This document shows positions 44,651 through 56,204 of a stretch of 64,000 nt of DNA, in pieces. Numbering within the stretch: position 1 is the first letter of the stretch; the number at the start of each line of letters is the position of its first letter. The stretch covers positions 16,177,254 through 16,241,253 of the forward strand of contig JAQFVV010006197.1 in assembly GCA_028023455.1 (NCBI GenBank), given 5' to 3'. The stretch is from Epiperipatus broadwayi. Taxonomy: Eukaryota; Onychophora; Udeonychophora; Euonychophora; Peripatidae. Both the position numbers and the translations under genes were made by a program. The notes under the pieces were generated by a model. It had not been told where the DNA came from. It worked only from the letters and a program-made list of their open reading frames with translations, and searched no databases.

Positions 44651-46253
44651 GGCAAAAATGCTGCTGCAGTGAAGTTAAAATAAGTAAAAAGAACTTTTGT
44701 AATTGGATATATTCTTGAATTCAAATTTAATAATTTAGTTAATGAATATAAAACTTAACATTACTTAAAACACTAGAAGATACAAAGTCTTTATTTTATG
44801 ATTATGATAATTTTTAAATATGTTTTAATAATTTTAAATGTCTTGAGAAATATAAGATCTTATTAATTTTAGAAAAATTGCAGGTTAATTATTTATTTTT
44901 ATGGAGGTATTCTGATAAATCATAAATAAGAACACAATTCATAATTTAAAATTTGCTTAATAGGCTTGCTTATTCTTAATTTAAATTATAAATAGACAAC
45001 TTATTTACCAATTATTATTATTTTTTTAATGTTAACTTTGTAATATTTTCTTATTCTCTCTATGCCAAATCTTGAAAATTAATATTCATTGTGATCCATA
45101 ACTTAGTTAGTTGTCCATTGTAATCACCAGGCAGCTGTATATAGAATTATGATACTCCAAATAAAATATTGTGTCTATAATATAAAGCTAATGATAAAAA
45201 TTTTAACAGGTAAACCAGCCAATCACATATATTTCTCATTACATAAATTTGGCAGCTAATACTGATTTGATAGTTAATAGAATTATTTGGCATAATTAAC
45301 TATTACTTACTAGTCACATATTTTCCTCCATTAGATAAAGTGATTCCATAAGTGAGGCTTCATCATCATCAGTATCATACCATATACTTCATGATTTTAT
45401 TGATATTTCTGTTACATTTAGTCTTCCAATATATATGCATCAACAGCTCACATACCACACATTTCCGTGTTATCAATTTTTTCTTTACTAATTTTCTACT
45501 TTTTTTTTTTTGATTGATGACAATTATTATTTCCTTTTCATTGTTATTTGTAGATATACATTTTCTGCTTTTTTAAATTAAAATATTCACTGAAATTTAA
45601 TATTTTTATATTTCAATAAAATTTAAATAAATTGCAATCAATTCAAAATTATCAGCATCAATTTTCAAAGCCTTGTCTTTACATATTATCATGATTCTCT
45701 TATTTAAATTTCAAATAATTACTCTCTTATTTGGGATATTAAATTGAATTTCTTAATTTGCACGATGACAATTTATTTAGATATAAATGAAACAATAGCA
45801 TTAGAATGTTATATGAGTGTAAAGAGCCAAGATCATCTAAAGAAATTGGTTTCATCTAAATATTTATATAAGTGTATTTCAAAGAAAATGATCAATTAAA
45901 TTTAATCTACGTTTTTTAGAGAAATCTTCGAGGAATCATTTGCATCACTGATGCTACATATTTTTATATATACATGAAAATTAATACTATTGTCCATTTA
46001 AATGTGCTGAAATAATAATTCACATAGTATATAAATAAACAAAAATAAAAATAATTGCCAAACTTTATTCTACAGACCATCATTGCAGAATTATTAGGTG
46101 ATCCCTTTCCTCTGTTTCTTAAAACTCACTCAATATTTTAATTCTACTATTTCACTTACTTTTAGCACATTGCAACCAATTCAAATTATTGGCTTCACTT
46201 TTTACAGCTCTCTAATAGATAGCATTTTCAAATATCAACAATTATTCTTTATA
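44651..46253. other. AT-rich intergenic or intronic sequence
   Basis: No gene supported. An acceptor-like CTACGTTTTTTAG at about 45921 precedes a 17-codon open stretch (EIFEESFASLML...) without a donor; not called. Confidence 0.4.
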
Positions 46254-47595
46254 CATCCGGGTCTCGTTTTATGCAGATTTTTTAATGCGATTTTGAAGTT
46301 ATGCGATTCATGTTTCTTCTTAATATCTTTGTATGTGGTTTTCTTTTATGCGATAAAAATTATTAGATCAGAAGTTGAGCTCCAATAGTGCACTATTACT
46401 TTAAATATTATAAATTTCGCACACTCACACATCATATTTAAAGTAATAGCGCATTATCCAAGTTTGACAGTACATCTAATAATTTCAATATTTTCAGCGC
46501 TTTATAATAGTACTGTAATAGATTTTATGCAATAAAGAAGTTCATACTTCACTTAAAATCAGGATTTCCCCATTTTATATACACACATTAAATTTTGCAA
46601 GATTATAATGTAAATCTGTTCAAATGTTATAGATGCCTATACTATGCATGTTGTTGTTTTTGCATTTTAAATCACATTCTATTTTTGCTTTTTAAAAAAA
46701 AGTACGTAATCAATTAATCATTTAGTGTCCACAAGTTTATTTTTAAAAGGTGAGTAATAGCGGTGAGTACAATTAAAAATTAATATCTGATTTTTAATTG
46801 TAATTAACAATTTAAAAATTACGTAACGTGATCTAAAATTAATGTGATGTGAAACAATGAAATTTGATTTTTAAACGGAATTGAAAATTAAAAAATTAAA
46901 GATAGAAATAAGAATTTAATTTTTGTTAGTTTTAATTAAATTTTTCCCCAACAGTGGTGAGTAGGTGTTTTTTTATTATCATAAGTCTAGGTTTTTATTT
47001 TTATTTTAAACTTTTAGTTTACCCTAATGAAGAGGAAAAAACATCCAAGAAAATGAATTTCTTTGGAAACAAAAATTTCAATTTTAAATCACTTAGCGAA
47101 ATGGGAAGGATCAACAGCGATTGGAAAACATTTTAGTTTGGGCAAGTGTATTATAAAAACAATTAAAAAAATGAAGTTGGCATTAGTTGTATTTCCTCTT
47201 GTGACGAATCTGATGTCTTATTAGTTCACAAATGAACTTGCATATCGTCAAATAGCGATAAGGATTAAAATACTGTATATGTATGAAAAAATGTAAAATA
47301 CTGTAACGCATAAAAAATATTGTTTTGAATAAAATTAAATACTGTAATTAATAAAAAAAAGTTTGTCTTGTATCAATTTTTTTCAAATTTGAAATTTGTT
47401 ATTATTCATATTTTTTTTCTTTTTTTTATGCGAATTTTAAAGTAATTTTACATTGTTGCTTTGATTTTATGCGATTTTTGAAAATTTTGGAACCTATCCC
47501 CCATTTTTCAAGGTAAGTTAAGTCTATTTTTGTGCGATTTCTTTTGTGCGCATTTTCTGAGGAACCTATCTACCGCATAAAATGAGACCCAGGTG
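46254..47595 (+). mobile_element. pogo/Tigger-like DNA transposon, degenerate
   Basis: 1342 bp bounded by terminal inverted repeats: left CATCCGGGTCTCGTTTTATG (46254 on), right reading inward CACCTGGGTCTCATTTTATG (47595 backward), with TA on both outer sides (46252-46253 and 47596-47597), the TA duplication of Tc1/mariner/pogo elements. Subterminal repeats ATGCGATTTT recur at both ends. The only coding remnant is a pogo-type helix-turn-helix at 47027-47180; the DDE catalytic domain is missing. A short internal inverted repeat (actttaaatat with mirror) lies at about 46390-46455. Confidence 0.75.
47027..47180 (+). pseudogene. pogo-type transposase N-terminal DNA-binding fragment
   Basis: Frame MKRKKHPRK, stop (TGA 47054-47056), then ISLETKISILNHLAKWEG, STAIGKHFSLGKCIIKTI and KKM. 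It follows the N-terminal HTH of pogo/Tigger transposases (LE-x-K-x-x-I-L-x-x-L-x-x-G-E-S-x-T-S-I-A-x-x-F-x-L-G-x-S-T-I). The frame closes soon after, so no DDE domain follows. Confidence 0.65.
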
Positions 47596-48301
47596 TATTT
47601 GAAATATTACATTTATTTAATTAAATGTAAAGATTTTATATATCATCAAGTTTTATAAACACCTATTAAACTTAAATCTTACCTAGACATAATAAATCAA
47701 ATGAAAAAAAGATCAGGTAACAAATAAAAATTAAGATTTTAAAATTATAAAAGCAATTTAACAAAATTCATTCAAATAGCAGAAAACTGTAACTTTATGT
47801 CATTTAATTTTTGGGCCAAAAATATTTTGAAATATGAGAACTATGTCAATTAATGCAAAAAAAAAAAATTATACAAATTGTGATGTATATCATATTATAA
47901 GATTGAATCATACAAACTTCTATGTCTTAGTTTATTATTCAAAATATTTTGATATTGAATTTATAATCTCAGTAATAGGAACATTTTAAATTTAATATTA
48001 AGCAATATTTTCTAAAATTTACATTTGAACAATCTGAATTATATATGTACAGACATACTTGTATGTTTCGTTAAAGGATATAGTAAATAATAGAATGATT
48101 TAATTTAGGAGAGCAAAAGGCATCTAAACAGAGAAAGGGATTTAAAAGATAAATAATCTTAAAAATAAAATATATATTTGTATACAATGCAGTAAACCAA
48201 GACCAGAAGTGGGTTTTTTTAATTATACGGTTTCAGGGACTCTACAATATATGTCTAAAACAAAATGGCTGAAAAGAAACAATTGTATTTAATATTTCCA
48301 G
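47596..48301. other. intergenic or intronic sequence
   Basis: AT-rich, no features apart from the TTTCAG at 48238 and the acceptor TTTAATATTTCCAG ending at 48301. Confidence 0.4.
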
Positions 48302-48425
48302 ACTCTTCGGGAAGGCAGGATCCCATATCTTTGGAAATATTCCATTGCATGCTGTTCTATTTGAGGAAGATCCCAAATTTTCACCACTGTGCCAAAATGA
48401 TAGTTTCAAAAAAGAAAGATGCTGA
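48302..48425 (+). CDS. candidate terminal exon of an unidentified host gene
   Basis: After an acceptor (ATATTTCCAG|ACTC at 48301/48302) one frame reads LFGKAGSHIFGNIPLHAVLF, then EEDPKFSPLCQNDSFKKERC, and stops at TGA 48423-48425. AATAAA follows at 48495-48500. The residue composition is that of a real protein and quite unlike the Phe/Ile/Lys/Asn-rich noise nearby. I do not recognise the family. The exon begins in phase 2, so joining it directly to the exon at 40209-40310 would create TGA; at least one exon must lie between if they belong together. It could also be a transposed gene fragment. Confidence 0.4.
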
Positions 48426-48494
48426 CTTTAACTATGAAAATGATTTGAGCATGTCACACTTAGATATTATAATATAAATTTAAAAAAAATTTGA

Positions 48495-48500
48495 AATAAA
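48495..48500 (+). promoter_or_regulatory. poly(A) signal AATAAA
   Basis: Lies 70 bp after the proposed stop codon. On its own AATAAA is very common in this AT-rich sequence; it counts only together with the exon-like frame before it. Confidence 0.3.
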
Positions 48501-51119
48501 CCTTCTGAATGGAATTTATAATCAATTTATTATTATTATTTTTTAATTTAACAAATAACACATATTCGTTAAAATAAAACTAAAAATATATTTATAAATA
48601 GATACTTGTAGGGTCCCTGAAAATATAATTTAAAAAAAAAAATGCTTCTGGCCTTCATTTACTGAATTAAACACAAGTACCATAAAATATTTATAAAGAA
48701 TGGAAAATATAAATAGCAAGTTTAGAAAATACAAAGAATCAAAGAAAGAGACAAGAGAAATAATAGAAAATATGTACAGTGTAAATAATACTTTTTTTAC
48801 AGAAAAAAAAAAAAACTGAATAAGATTTCAATAAAAAAATTCACACTATTAATTTCTATTGAGCTGACATTTAAACTTACAAGTTGTAGTAAATAATAGT
48901 ACATAAAAATCATTTTATTTTAAATGTAAAATCAAACAATTTAGCAAAAAATAAATAAAAAAAAATAAAAGAGATATGAATACAACAAAAATTTGAATTA
49001 GAAACTATTGCTGTATTTTATATAGTAATTTAAAAAGCTAGGTTGGCTAATTGTTATTCAACACTTGTGAATAGATTTTCTTTATTAAATTAATCATAAA
49101 ATTGAAAAATCAAATCAATGATTAGCTAAGACATAAACTACAATTAATCAAATGTTCATCAGAAAAACATTAAAAAAAAAATTGAAAGAACTGAAAGTAA
49201 ATTAATTTCAAATCTGATACTTATACCAAATGTCCCAAATGATTCAAATTCAAAAAATTAGGCTATATAATATAAAGGGAATAAGAAAGAAATATCTAAA
49301 AATAAATATTACTACTGTATTTGCATTTAAATTCAGTTGAAAGATGCATTGATAAAAAAAAATATTATTTCTGAGTTTTTATTTAACATAGATTTCAAAT
49401 ACAACAATGTGTCTTAATGTATTTCTATATAAAAAAATAATTTGTTCAATAAAAATAATATAATAAATTATTTTATTAATGCAGAGAAAAAGATTAGAAA
49501 TATATACATTAAAGTTAAGATAACATTAAATTGAAAGTTTTATGATATAATTCTCATATTAGCTGCCTCTATTAGAAGCTGACGTTATGAAATTTAAAGC
49601 AAACAGATTTCTCCAAAAATGTACTCATCCTTAATATAAGATGGAAAACTGAGAGATTATTAATAAGATTTCGTACCTATATTAAAATATATATCAGCTG
49701 TAATTTTTTTTATTTAAACAGTTGGATAACAGTATTTATAGCCCAAGAGTTCAGATTGAGACTGAATTAAATATAGTAGACAAGGAATGAGCTATTTGGA
49801 ATGTGGTATAATCATATGGCCAATATTGTTAAGGGTTCTTAAATGAGGCTTCAGATTCTTGGTTAATTGGTTTGACTTACAAGTAGTTTAGCTGAGATGA
49901 TAATACTAAAATCCACATCAATATAAAAAATAGTAAACATTTTTTAAAAATTTATATTTAGTGAACTAAGTAATTTTATCTACATGTTTAAGAATCTCCT
50001 ATTGTTTCTATTATTTATTTAAAACACCCATATATTGGATAAAATATTAAACTGATTACTAAACAAATGTCATATGAGAGCATGCTAGACTTTTTTTGTT
50101 TTTGGTCAATTCATTTACTATGAAAGTTTAAAATATAAATGTTAAATATAGTTTGTAGAAACATAAAAACATTAATTATTAAAAATAAGAATGTGTACAT
50201 GAGAAGAAAAAAGTAAATGATTAATAAGCAAAAAAATTACATTGTATAATGTGTAAAGAGTTATAAATAATTTAAAGTCTATGCCTAAGTTAAATGCAAT
50301 ATAATAATTTCTGACCTGATAAAAAAAATTAATAATCATTTATGCATTTTATAAAGAGTGATTATTATAAATAAGTGTTTGCTAAAAATACTGCACTTGT
50401 AAATTTGTATAGTACATATATCAAAATAAAAGATGAAATTGAGCTAATTTATTAATTAAGATACACACATTTAAATTTTAACTATATTAAAATAAAGATA
50501 TTATAAGGCACAAATAACAATTGTATAATTATAGCATAAAATAAAATTTAACTATTTAAAAATTAATTTCATTATAATACAAAAAGATGAAATAAATAAT
50601 ATCATTAACTTCATAAAAATGCAACACCATTCTTAGCTACAATACTATGAAATTCATAATAATTCTCAGGAGAAATTGTATAAATTAAAGATTAAATATC
50701 ATTAAAAAAAAAAATCAACCTACTTTCAAAGGATTCTTCCTCTCCCATATTTTTGCATTAAGACAGTTCCTGATATTTTAATTTTGCAACTAATAAATAA
50801 CAAATCATTATTCCAAATACAATGTTGTCAATCCAGGTTATTTCAAGTGTTAGTATGATTTTATTGTTAAATATAGTAGCTAGAAAGGTGCTCCACATTG
50901 AATTAGTAAACATTGAATTTCAATTATTAAATAAGTCAGTATTATTTAATTTAATACCCCCCCCAACACTAATTTTCATTAGCCCATTGCATAACAATAA
51001 AAATTTCATTGACCAAAAAAAAACATCACTCAATAGGTCTAAAGAAAGAAGACGAATGGGATTTCTGGGAAATTGCATGATCATCAAGATAAAAACAATA
51101 AAATATCACGACTCTATCA
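48501..51119. other. AT-rich intergenic sequence
   Basis: No gene or recognised repeat; frequent poly(A) tracts. A C8 run is present at about 50957. Confidence 0.5.
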
Positions 51120-51395
51120 GACGGCTTTAGCTTACTCATTGCTGTTTTAGAATTCTTTGTTTTCTCCATACCTCGTGTCGCCTAATATAAGCTTTGGCAA
51201 CTAATAGTTGCCAGATAGTAATACTTAATAAATCCCTATACCATACTATGAATATCCCCAGACTAGTTTCAGGTTTATAACTTTCACCAGGGAGCTTTGA
51301 ATCTTAGAATAGCGAACTTGCATCTTTAGGAGCTAATACAAATGCATCTTCTTTCTAGCAGCCATCATTAACCTCTCTTTTTTAACTATCAAGTT
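51120..51395 (-). repeat. R'-subfamily satellite, left part (interrupted)
   Basis: Diverged minus-oriented R-like unit: taataagctttggcaacta-like block, aatccctata, aatatccccagactagtttc (hammerhead region) and tctagcagccatcatt. It ends at actatcaagtt (51385-51395), where an RTE LINE is inserted, and resumes at 54694. Confidence 0.75.
51250..51304 (-). ncRNA. hammerhead motif, R' copy (decayed)
   Basis: Minus strand core CTGGTGA (A6 to G), GAAAC, ACTAGTC and TGGGGATATT. The 3' half matches the R consensus exactly; the change at A6 and loss of the inner stem I should abolish cleavage. Confidence 0.5.
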
Positions 51396-51439
51396 CATCA
51401 ACAGTATTTTGCAATGGACAGCTACAGAGAGTAGTCACA

Positions 51440-51800
51440 TCCATTCATTTTTCCATTCCATTCTCTTTCTTGTCCAGCACTTCAATTCCATGTAATTCTT
51501 TCCATCTCTTATATCATCCAAAAATGCTAATCTCTTTCATCCTTTCTTCTTACTCCCACTCATCATTCCCTCCAAATCTTCTTTCATTAAACTATAATTT
51601 CTTCTTAACATATGTCCAATCCAGCTTCTCTCCTCTCTCTGATTTCCTCAAACAATCTTCTTTTCTCATTTTATTCATCCAACTGACTTTTTCCATTCTT
51701 CTTCATGTCTACATCTCAAAGGCTTCCGATCGGTACCTAATTTTACTACTTATTATCCATGTTTCACAACCACACATTAGTATATTCCACACACAGCATT
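51440..51800 (-). pseudogene. RTE ORF C-terminal region, full-length copy
   Basis: The minus strand reads CGCETWI, RSEAFEM, RRMEKVSWMNKMRKED and, in shifted frames, W-I-G-H-M-L-R-R and EEIRDGKNYMELK-like blocks. This is the post-RT region usual in RTE proteins of invertebrates (C-E-T-W ... E-A-F-E-M-W ... ISW). Many stops. Confidence 0.65.
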
Positions 51801-52009
51801 TAATTAATTTTTTTTTTTTTAATTCTCTTTTCAAAGGTTCATAAAATATCTTCTCTTAATAAATGTCTCCTTTGTCAATGTTGTTCTTTTAACTACATCT
51901 TCACCTTTTTCCATCCTCATTCAACCAATTACCCAAATAACTAAATCCCTTTACCTGTTGAACTATGTTATCATGGATTTCTGTTGAACTATGTAATCAC
52001 GGATTTCAA

Positions 52010-52600
52010 TTTACAGGCTTTTTGCATTTCTCCCTATCCATAAACACTTAGTCTTATCAACATTAATCTTCATTCCATATAGCATAAATCCTTCTTCCAA
52101 TTCATTCAACATATTCTGAAGACACCTTTCATTATCAGTTATAAGAGCCATATCTTATACATTTATTACTCTACTTCTAGTATTTGCTTATTCACAGTCT
52201 AAATAATTATTTAGCATGTCTTAAATAAATATTAAAGTGAATAGGTGGCATACTGCATCTTTGCCTAACTCCACTTTCTATAATCACTTCATCAGTCTCA
52301 TTATATCCCCAACTTAATTCTTATTCTTTGTTCAGTATGCATATTACATATAAATCTTCTTTCCAAAATACTTCGCTATTTTTTATAATTGTCATAAGTT
52401 TATTCCAGACTAGTTTATAAGTTTTTTCCAAATCCACAAACATATAACAATCCCTTTATCTTTTGCAATATATCTCTCTGCAATTGTTCTAACAATACCA
52501 ATAGCATCTCTTGTATTTTTCTTTCTCTGAAATCCAAACTATTCTTCTTCAACATAATCATCTATCTTGCCATAAATTCTGTAAGTTAAAACCCTCAATA
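52010..52600 (-). pseudogene. RTE reverse transcriptase, full-length copy
   Basis: Minus-strand pieces: FGFQRKKNTRDAIGIVRTIA (block 2), YIAKDKGIVICLW (motif A region), ESGVRQRCSMPP (motif B, with Gly changed to Arg), YDMALITDNERCLQNMLNEL (motif C region, F-A-D-D changed to V-Y-D-M) and GMKINVDKTKCLWIG (motif D). The changed motif B and C residues mean no RT activity. Confidence 0.75.
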
Positions 52601-53489
52601 AAATTAGCAAGAGATAACAAACTTATCATACTGTACTTTTCACATTTAACAGCTTTCTTCTTTTTTAACAATTGGAATCATTATAGTCCTTAAAAAAATT
52701 TTCAGCCCAAACTCCACTGTTATATAGCAAATTGCAAAGTCCAACTATTTGCTTCATAATAAATTTTCCCATTTCGTTCAAAAAAATCTATAGGTATTGC
52801 TCAAATCCAACAGCCTTACCATTCTTCAATTGTGCAAATGACTTTTATACTTCACCTGGAAATATGTCCATACCTTTATCATCTATTTCAATATCTTCGT
52901 TTTCAAGTTCATAATTAATTAAATTATCTTCTCCACTAAATGGACACTGAAAATATTATTTCCATCTTTTTAATATATTATTGCTATTAGTTAATTTTTC
53001 ATTTTTATCTGCAATCTCACTTGCTACCCATGTCTTTTTCTCCCAATTGACATTTCGGATTCTATCAAAAACCAGATATTTTTTCACCCGCTGAAGCTTT
53101 TCTCTCTTTATTCTTGCTCCAACCATTTTTCTTCTGCTAAATCTGTTTCTCTTCTTAGCTGCTCATTATTAAATTTTCTATATGCACTTTAGCCTTGCTT
53201 AGTATTTACATTCTTCCATCTTCTCCGTACTTCCATCTTTTCCAACATACCTTCAGTTATCCAAGGTCATTTAGCCTTCATTACCCAAAACATATTTCAT
53301 TTTTTATTGTTTTTAAAAATCCTTCTTTAGTTCTACACCAATGCTTATCAGGACTATCAATATATTCTTCATCTTGAACAATCCTTTTTATTTCATTTTC
53401 ATATATTAAACCAAATTTTCCTTTTTCCCATTTCTCTCAATAACTTTTCCTTCTTTTTAAACTCTATTTTAATTTAGTCAAAACCAAAT

Positions 53490-54333
53490 TATGATCTGAA
53501 TTCATATCAGCATCAGGCAAAGCATGTGAACCCTTAATAGCATTCTTGTATCTATACTGAAACAATATATAATCAATTTGATAATGTTCTCTATCAGCAG
53601 GAGCTTTCCATGCATAGAATCTTCTAATGTGGTTTTTAAAACAAGTTTTGCAATGACAAACCCATTCTCCCTACAAAATTGTATAAGACAACTATCTCTT
53701 TCATTTCTTTTTCCAATACCATAATTTCCAACAAATTTTTCCCTCCTTACCTTTTCTAACAACAGCATTCCAATCATCCAATAGCATTATATACATGCAC
53801 TTTTTCCTTCATGTTGGATAATTTCCTCTATCTTCTCATATATTTCATCAATTTCAATGTCATCGTGACTACTAGTCGGCATACAAATTTGCAAGATTAC
53901 CAAATCTCTTGGATTGCAGCATTTATTCTCATCATCATCAGCTTACCATCGATACAATTTGCCACACTAGTCTAAATTTTCTTCTCCACAATAGTACATC
54001 CCTTCCATATCACTTCACTTAATTAACTTTAATATTATTTATATACAACTCTCTTTTCAAACTTTCCAATTTCCCAGCTCTTCTCAAATATCTAACACCC
54101 CACATGTGAATTTTCAATGTATCTTCCCTCAATGAATTAAGTTTATGAAGATTCCACAGGTTTATGATCTGAGTAGTAGCCTCATGTCTACTCCTGCCAG
54201 GTAAGGCATCAAAGCTATTCTTAACTAAGGTCTCAACACCAAACGTATTCCTGTAGACATACTCATAATAAAACAAGGAATTATAAGGCAAAGTGGTTTC
54301 CTGTTGCCTTCTTTGCCCAACAACAGCCTCCAT
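53490..54333 (-). pseudogene. RTE AP endonuclease, full-length copy
   Basis: The N-terminal start region reads RRQQETTLPYNSLF (in the 5' part), then LKIHMWGVRYLRRAGKLESL (the T-W-N-V-R-S-L block, N lost), GISEVIWKG in a shifted frame, VILQICMPTSSHDDIEIDEI (the Q-V-Y-x-P-T block), VGNYGIGKRNERDSCLIQFC, YQIDYILFQYRY (I-D-Y-I-L) and ALPDADMNSDHNLVL with the catalytic S-D-H. Most motifs survive but in three frames. Confidence 0.8.
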
Positions 54334-54693
54334 AATAGGTTTAATGCATTAACTAAATCTCATAAAATGGTCCATCTACCACTATCTCTCCTCAACTAGA
54401 GTGATTTTCTGCTGACTTAGAATACTGTTGCTGACCCAGCAGAGGTTTGACTAATTTAATGGCAGTTAACAATCACCATTATACATTCAGCATCATAGGA
54501 ATTATGGTATTTTATAAAAGTAAAAATGTCATTGTCTCCTTCACCACTTCCTGATAGTGAAGGTTGTCAGCAACAGCTTATTTACAGTACTTTGCTTATT
54601 CGCAACTAACCTTCATATCTGAAGGCCATTTCCCTATCACAACCTGAGGATGGCCTGGGTGGCACGGGCCCCATGCCCTGCTATCCAACCAAG

Positions 54694-55240
54694 ACTATCA
54701 AGTTATCCCAAATTGAAGAGCATATTTTCAATCTAAGCCAACTAGCTTGTACAGTCATAAAGATTTGAAATAAGTTCAGTATCTATGTATTATAGTATCT
54801 TTAGTCTGTTATGTGGCCAGAAATATTATAAAAACCAATGAAATATCATTTCAACTTACTCATAGCTATTTCAGTAGCATATATATTTTTTCTTAACACC
54901 TCTATGCCACCTACTATAAGCTTTAGAAAATGATAGTACTTAATAAAGCTCTATTCAGTGTTGTCCTATTCAATATCCCCCCCCCCCCCAACTACTTACA
55001 AGCTCATAGTTTTCATCAATGAGAATCGTTCGATCTTGGACAATGTACTTCAATCCTTAGGACCAAATGCATCTTCTTTCTATCAGTCATTATTTATCTA
55101 TCTTTTTAAATATCAAGCTATCAGCCTGGATTGAAAAACATGTTTTTAATATAAGCCAAATAGCTTCTACAATCATATACAACTGAAACCAGTTCACTAT
55201 ACATGGTGTTCCTTTTTTAATAACTTATAGATATCTTTTA
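54694..55240 (-). repeat. R'-subfamily satellite, right part, minus orientation
   Basis: Continues the interrupted unit (actatcaagttatccc, tttcaatctaagccaacta, agttcagtatc) and holds a second R' unit with a hammerhead region at 54971-55041. Homology to R is seen in ataagccaaatagct and accagttcactata, which correspond to taagctcattagct and actcagttcagtac. Confidence 0.7.
54971..55041 (-). ncRNA. hammerhead motif, R' copy with C-run
   Basis: Minus strand TTGATGA, stem II-like AACTATGAGCTT, GTAAGTAGTT, then a long G-run (13-14 C on plus at about 54977-54990) where TGGGG is expected. Core GAAA is lost. The homopolymer expanded exactly at the conserved GGGG of stem I. Confidence 0.4.
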
Positions 55241-55640
55241 TCCTGTGATCAAAATTGATGCAAAATATCAATAAACTATCATAAGATTCTAAAGCATTGA
55301 ATAGGACAGCATTTAATGGAAATTTATCATTTGGCATCTATTAGTTACTAAAACTTACAGTAAATATCATAGAGATATGAAAAATATATATGCAGCTGAA
55401 ATAGCAAGGAGTAATTTGAAAACAATGTGATATTTTATTGTATTTATATTGACTATGTCATAGAATAAAAGTGCCTATAGTTATTAAAAAAATTAAAAAT
55501 ACTATTGTACATAGAAACTGTTTTTCAGACAATTATATATTTTTCAATTTCAGTCAATAGGTTGACAGTCAAAAAAATGAGGTAAATGATGGCTGCTGGA
55601 AGGAAAGTGCATTAGATCCTAGAAGTCCAAGAGCACTGTT

Positions 55641-55702
55641 CCAAGACCAAAACTCATCACTGATGAAAGCCATAAGCTTTAAACTAGACCGGGGATATTA
55701 GA
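55641..55702 (+). ncRNA. hammerhead motif, R' plus copy
   Basis: Core CTGATGA (55660-55666) is exact consensus, stem II AGC/GCT, but GAAAC has become TAAAC (G12 lost) and stem III AC-TA-GA is mispaired. Inactive as it stands. Confidence 0.5.
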
Positions 55703-55974
55703 TAAGATCTGGCAAATAAATAGCATACAGATTAAAGATATTTTATGGGTTTTATACCAATTCTGGTTGCAGGATAAGATTGTCTATAGTTAGTCTTATA
55801 ACACAATATAAAGATAATGAAATGATTTCAGATCTACATGAATACACAAACAAGTGGACTTAGATTGAAAACATTTATGTTTTGGCTGATAGCTTGATAA
55901 TCAAAAAGAAAGACAAATGATGATTGCAAGGAGATGCAATTGTATTGGATCCTAAAAGTTCAAGTGCACTATTT

Positions 55975-56035
55975 CTAAGAATGAAAGCTCCTTACTGATA
56001 AAAGTCATAAGCTTAAAACTAGCCTGAGATATGGT
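55975..56035 (+). ncRNA. hammerhead motif, second R' plus copy (decayed)
   Basis: CTGATAA (G8 to A) at 55995-56001, stem region AAGTCATAAGCTT, AAAAC and TAGCCTGAGATAT. Several core changes. Confidence 0.4.
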
Positions 56036-56204
56036 TAGGAATTTATTATGCATTATCATCTGACATCTATTAGTTACTAAAGCTTACAGAAAGTGGCATA
56101 AAGGTGGTGGTGGTAGGGTATATGCCAGCTAATACAGCAATGAGAAATATTATAATCATGTGATATTTTATAATGGAAATTAATATTTAATAAAAATGGA
56201 ACTA

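Larger units (their letters stand above)
51396..54693 (-). mobile_element. full-length RTE-type LINE with 11-bp target duplication
   Basis: A 3.3-kb minus-strand RTE element, the usual full length of this clade. It is inserted in an R' repeat and flanked by direct copies of actatcaagtt (51385-51395 and 54694-54704). From 5' to 3' it contains a GC-richer 5' UTR (54640-54690), the endonuclease, RT and C-terminal region. Stops and frameshifts are common. It is a different subfamily from copies 1 and 2: the C-terminal part reads CGCETWI, then FEM. The plus strand looks C/T-rich here. Confidence 0.8.
55270..56200 (+). repeat. R'-subfamily satellite, plus orientation
   Basis: Plus-oriented R' units: 55310-55440 (ggcatctattagttactaaa ...), 55560-55780 and 55800-56190, with blocks agattgaaaacatt, ttgataatcaaaaaga, ttggatcctaa and two hammerhead regions. 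As in the R arrays, a minus-oriented block is followed by a plus-oriented block. About 55440-55560 shows weaker similarity. Confidence 0.7.

Noticed and set aside
40311-48301. Direct splicing of the exon at 40209-40310 to the terminal exon at 48302
   Set aside because: The phases would join TG to A and create a stop codon; intermediate exons would be needed and none was convincing.
48265-48477. 70-codon frame starting MAEKKQLYLIF as a gene
   Set aside because: A different frame of the same stretch, opened by a splice acceptor, is the protein-like one; this frame reads through the acceptor.
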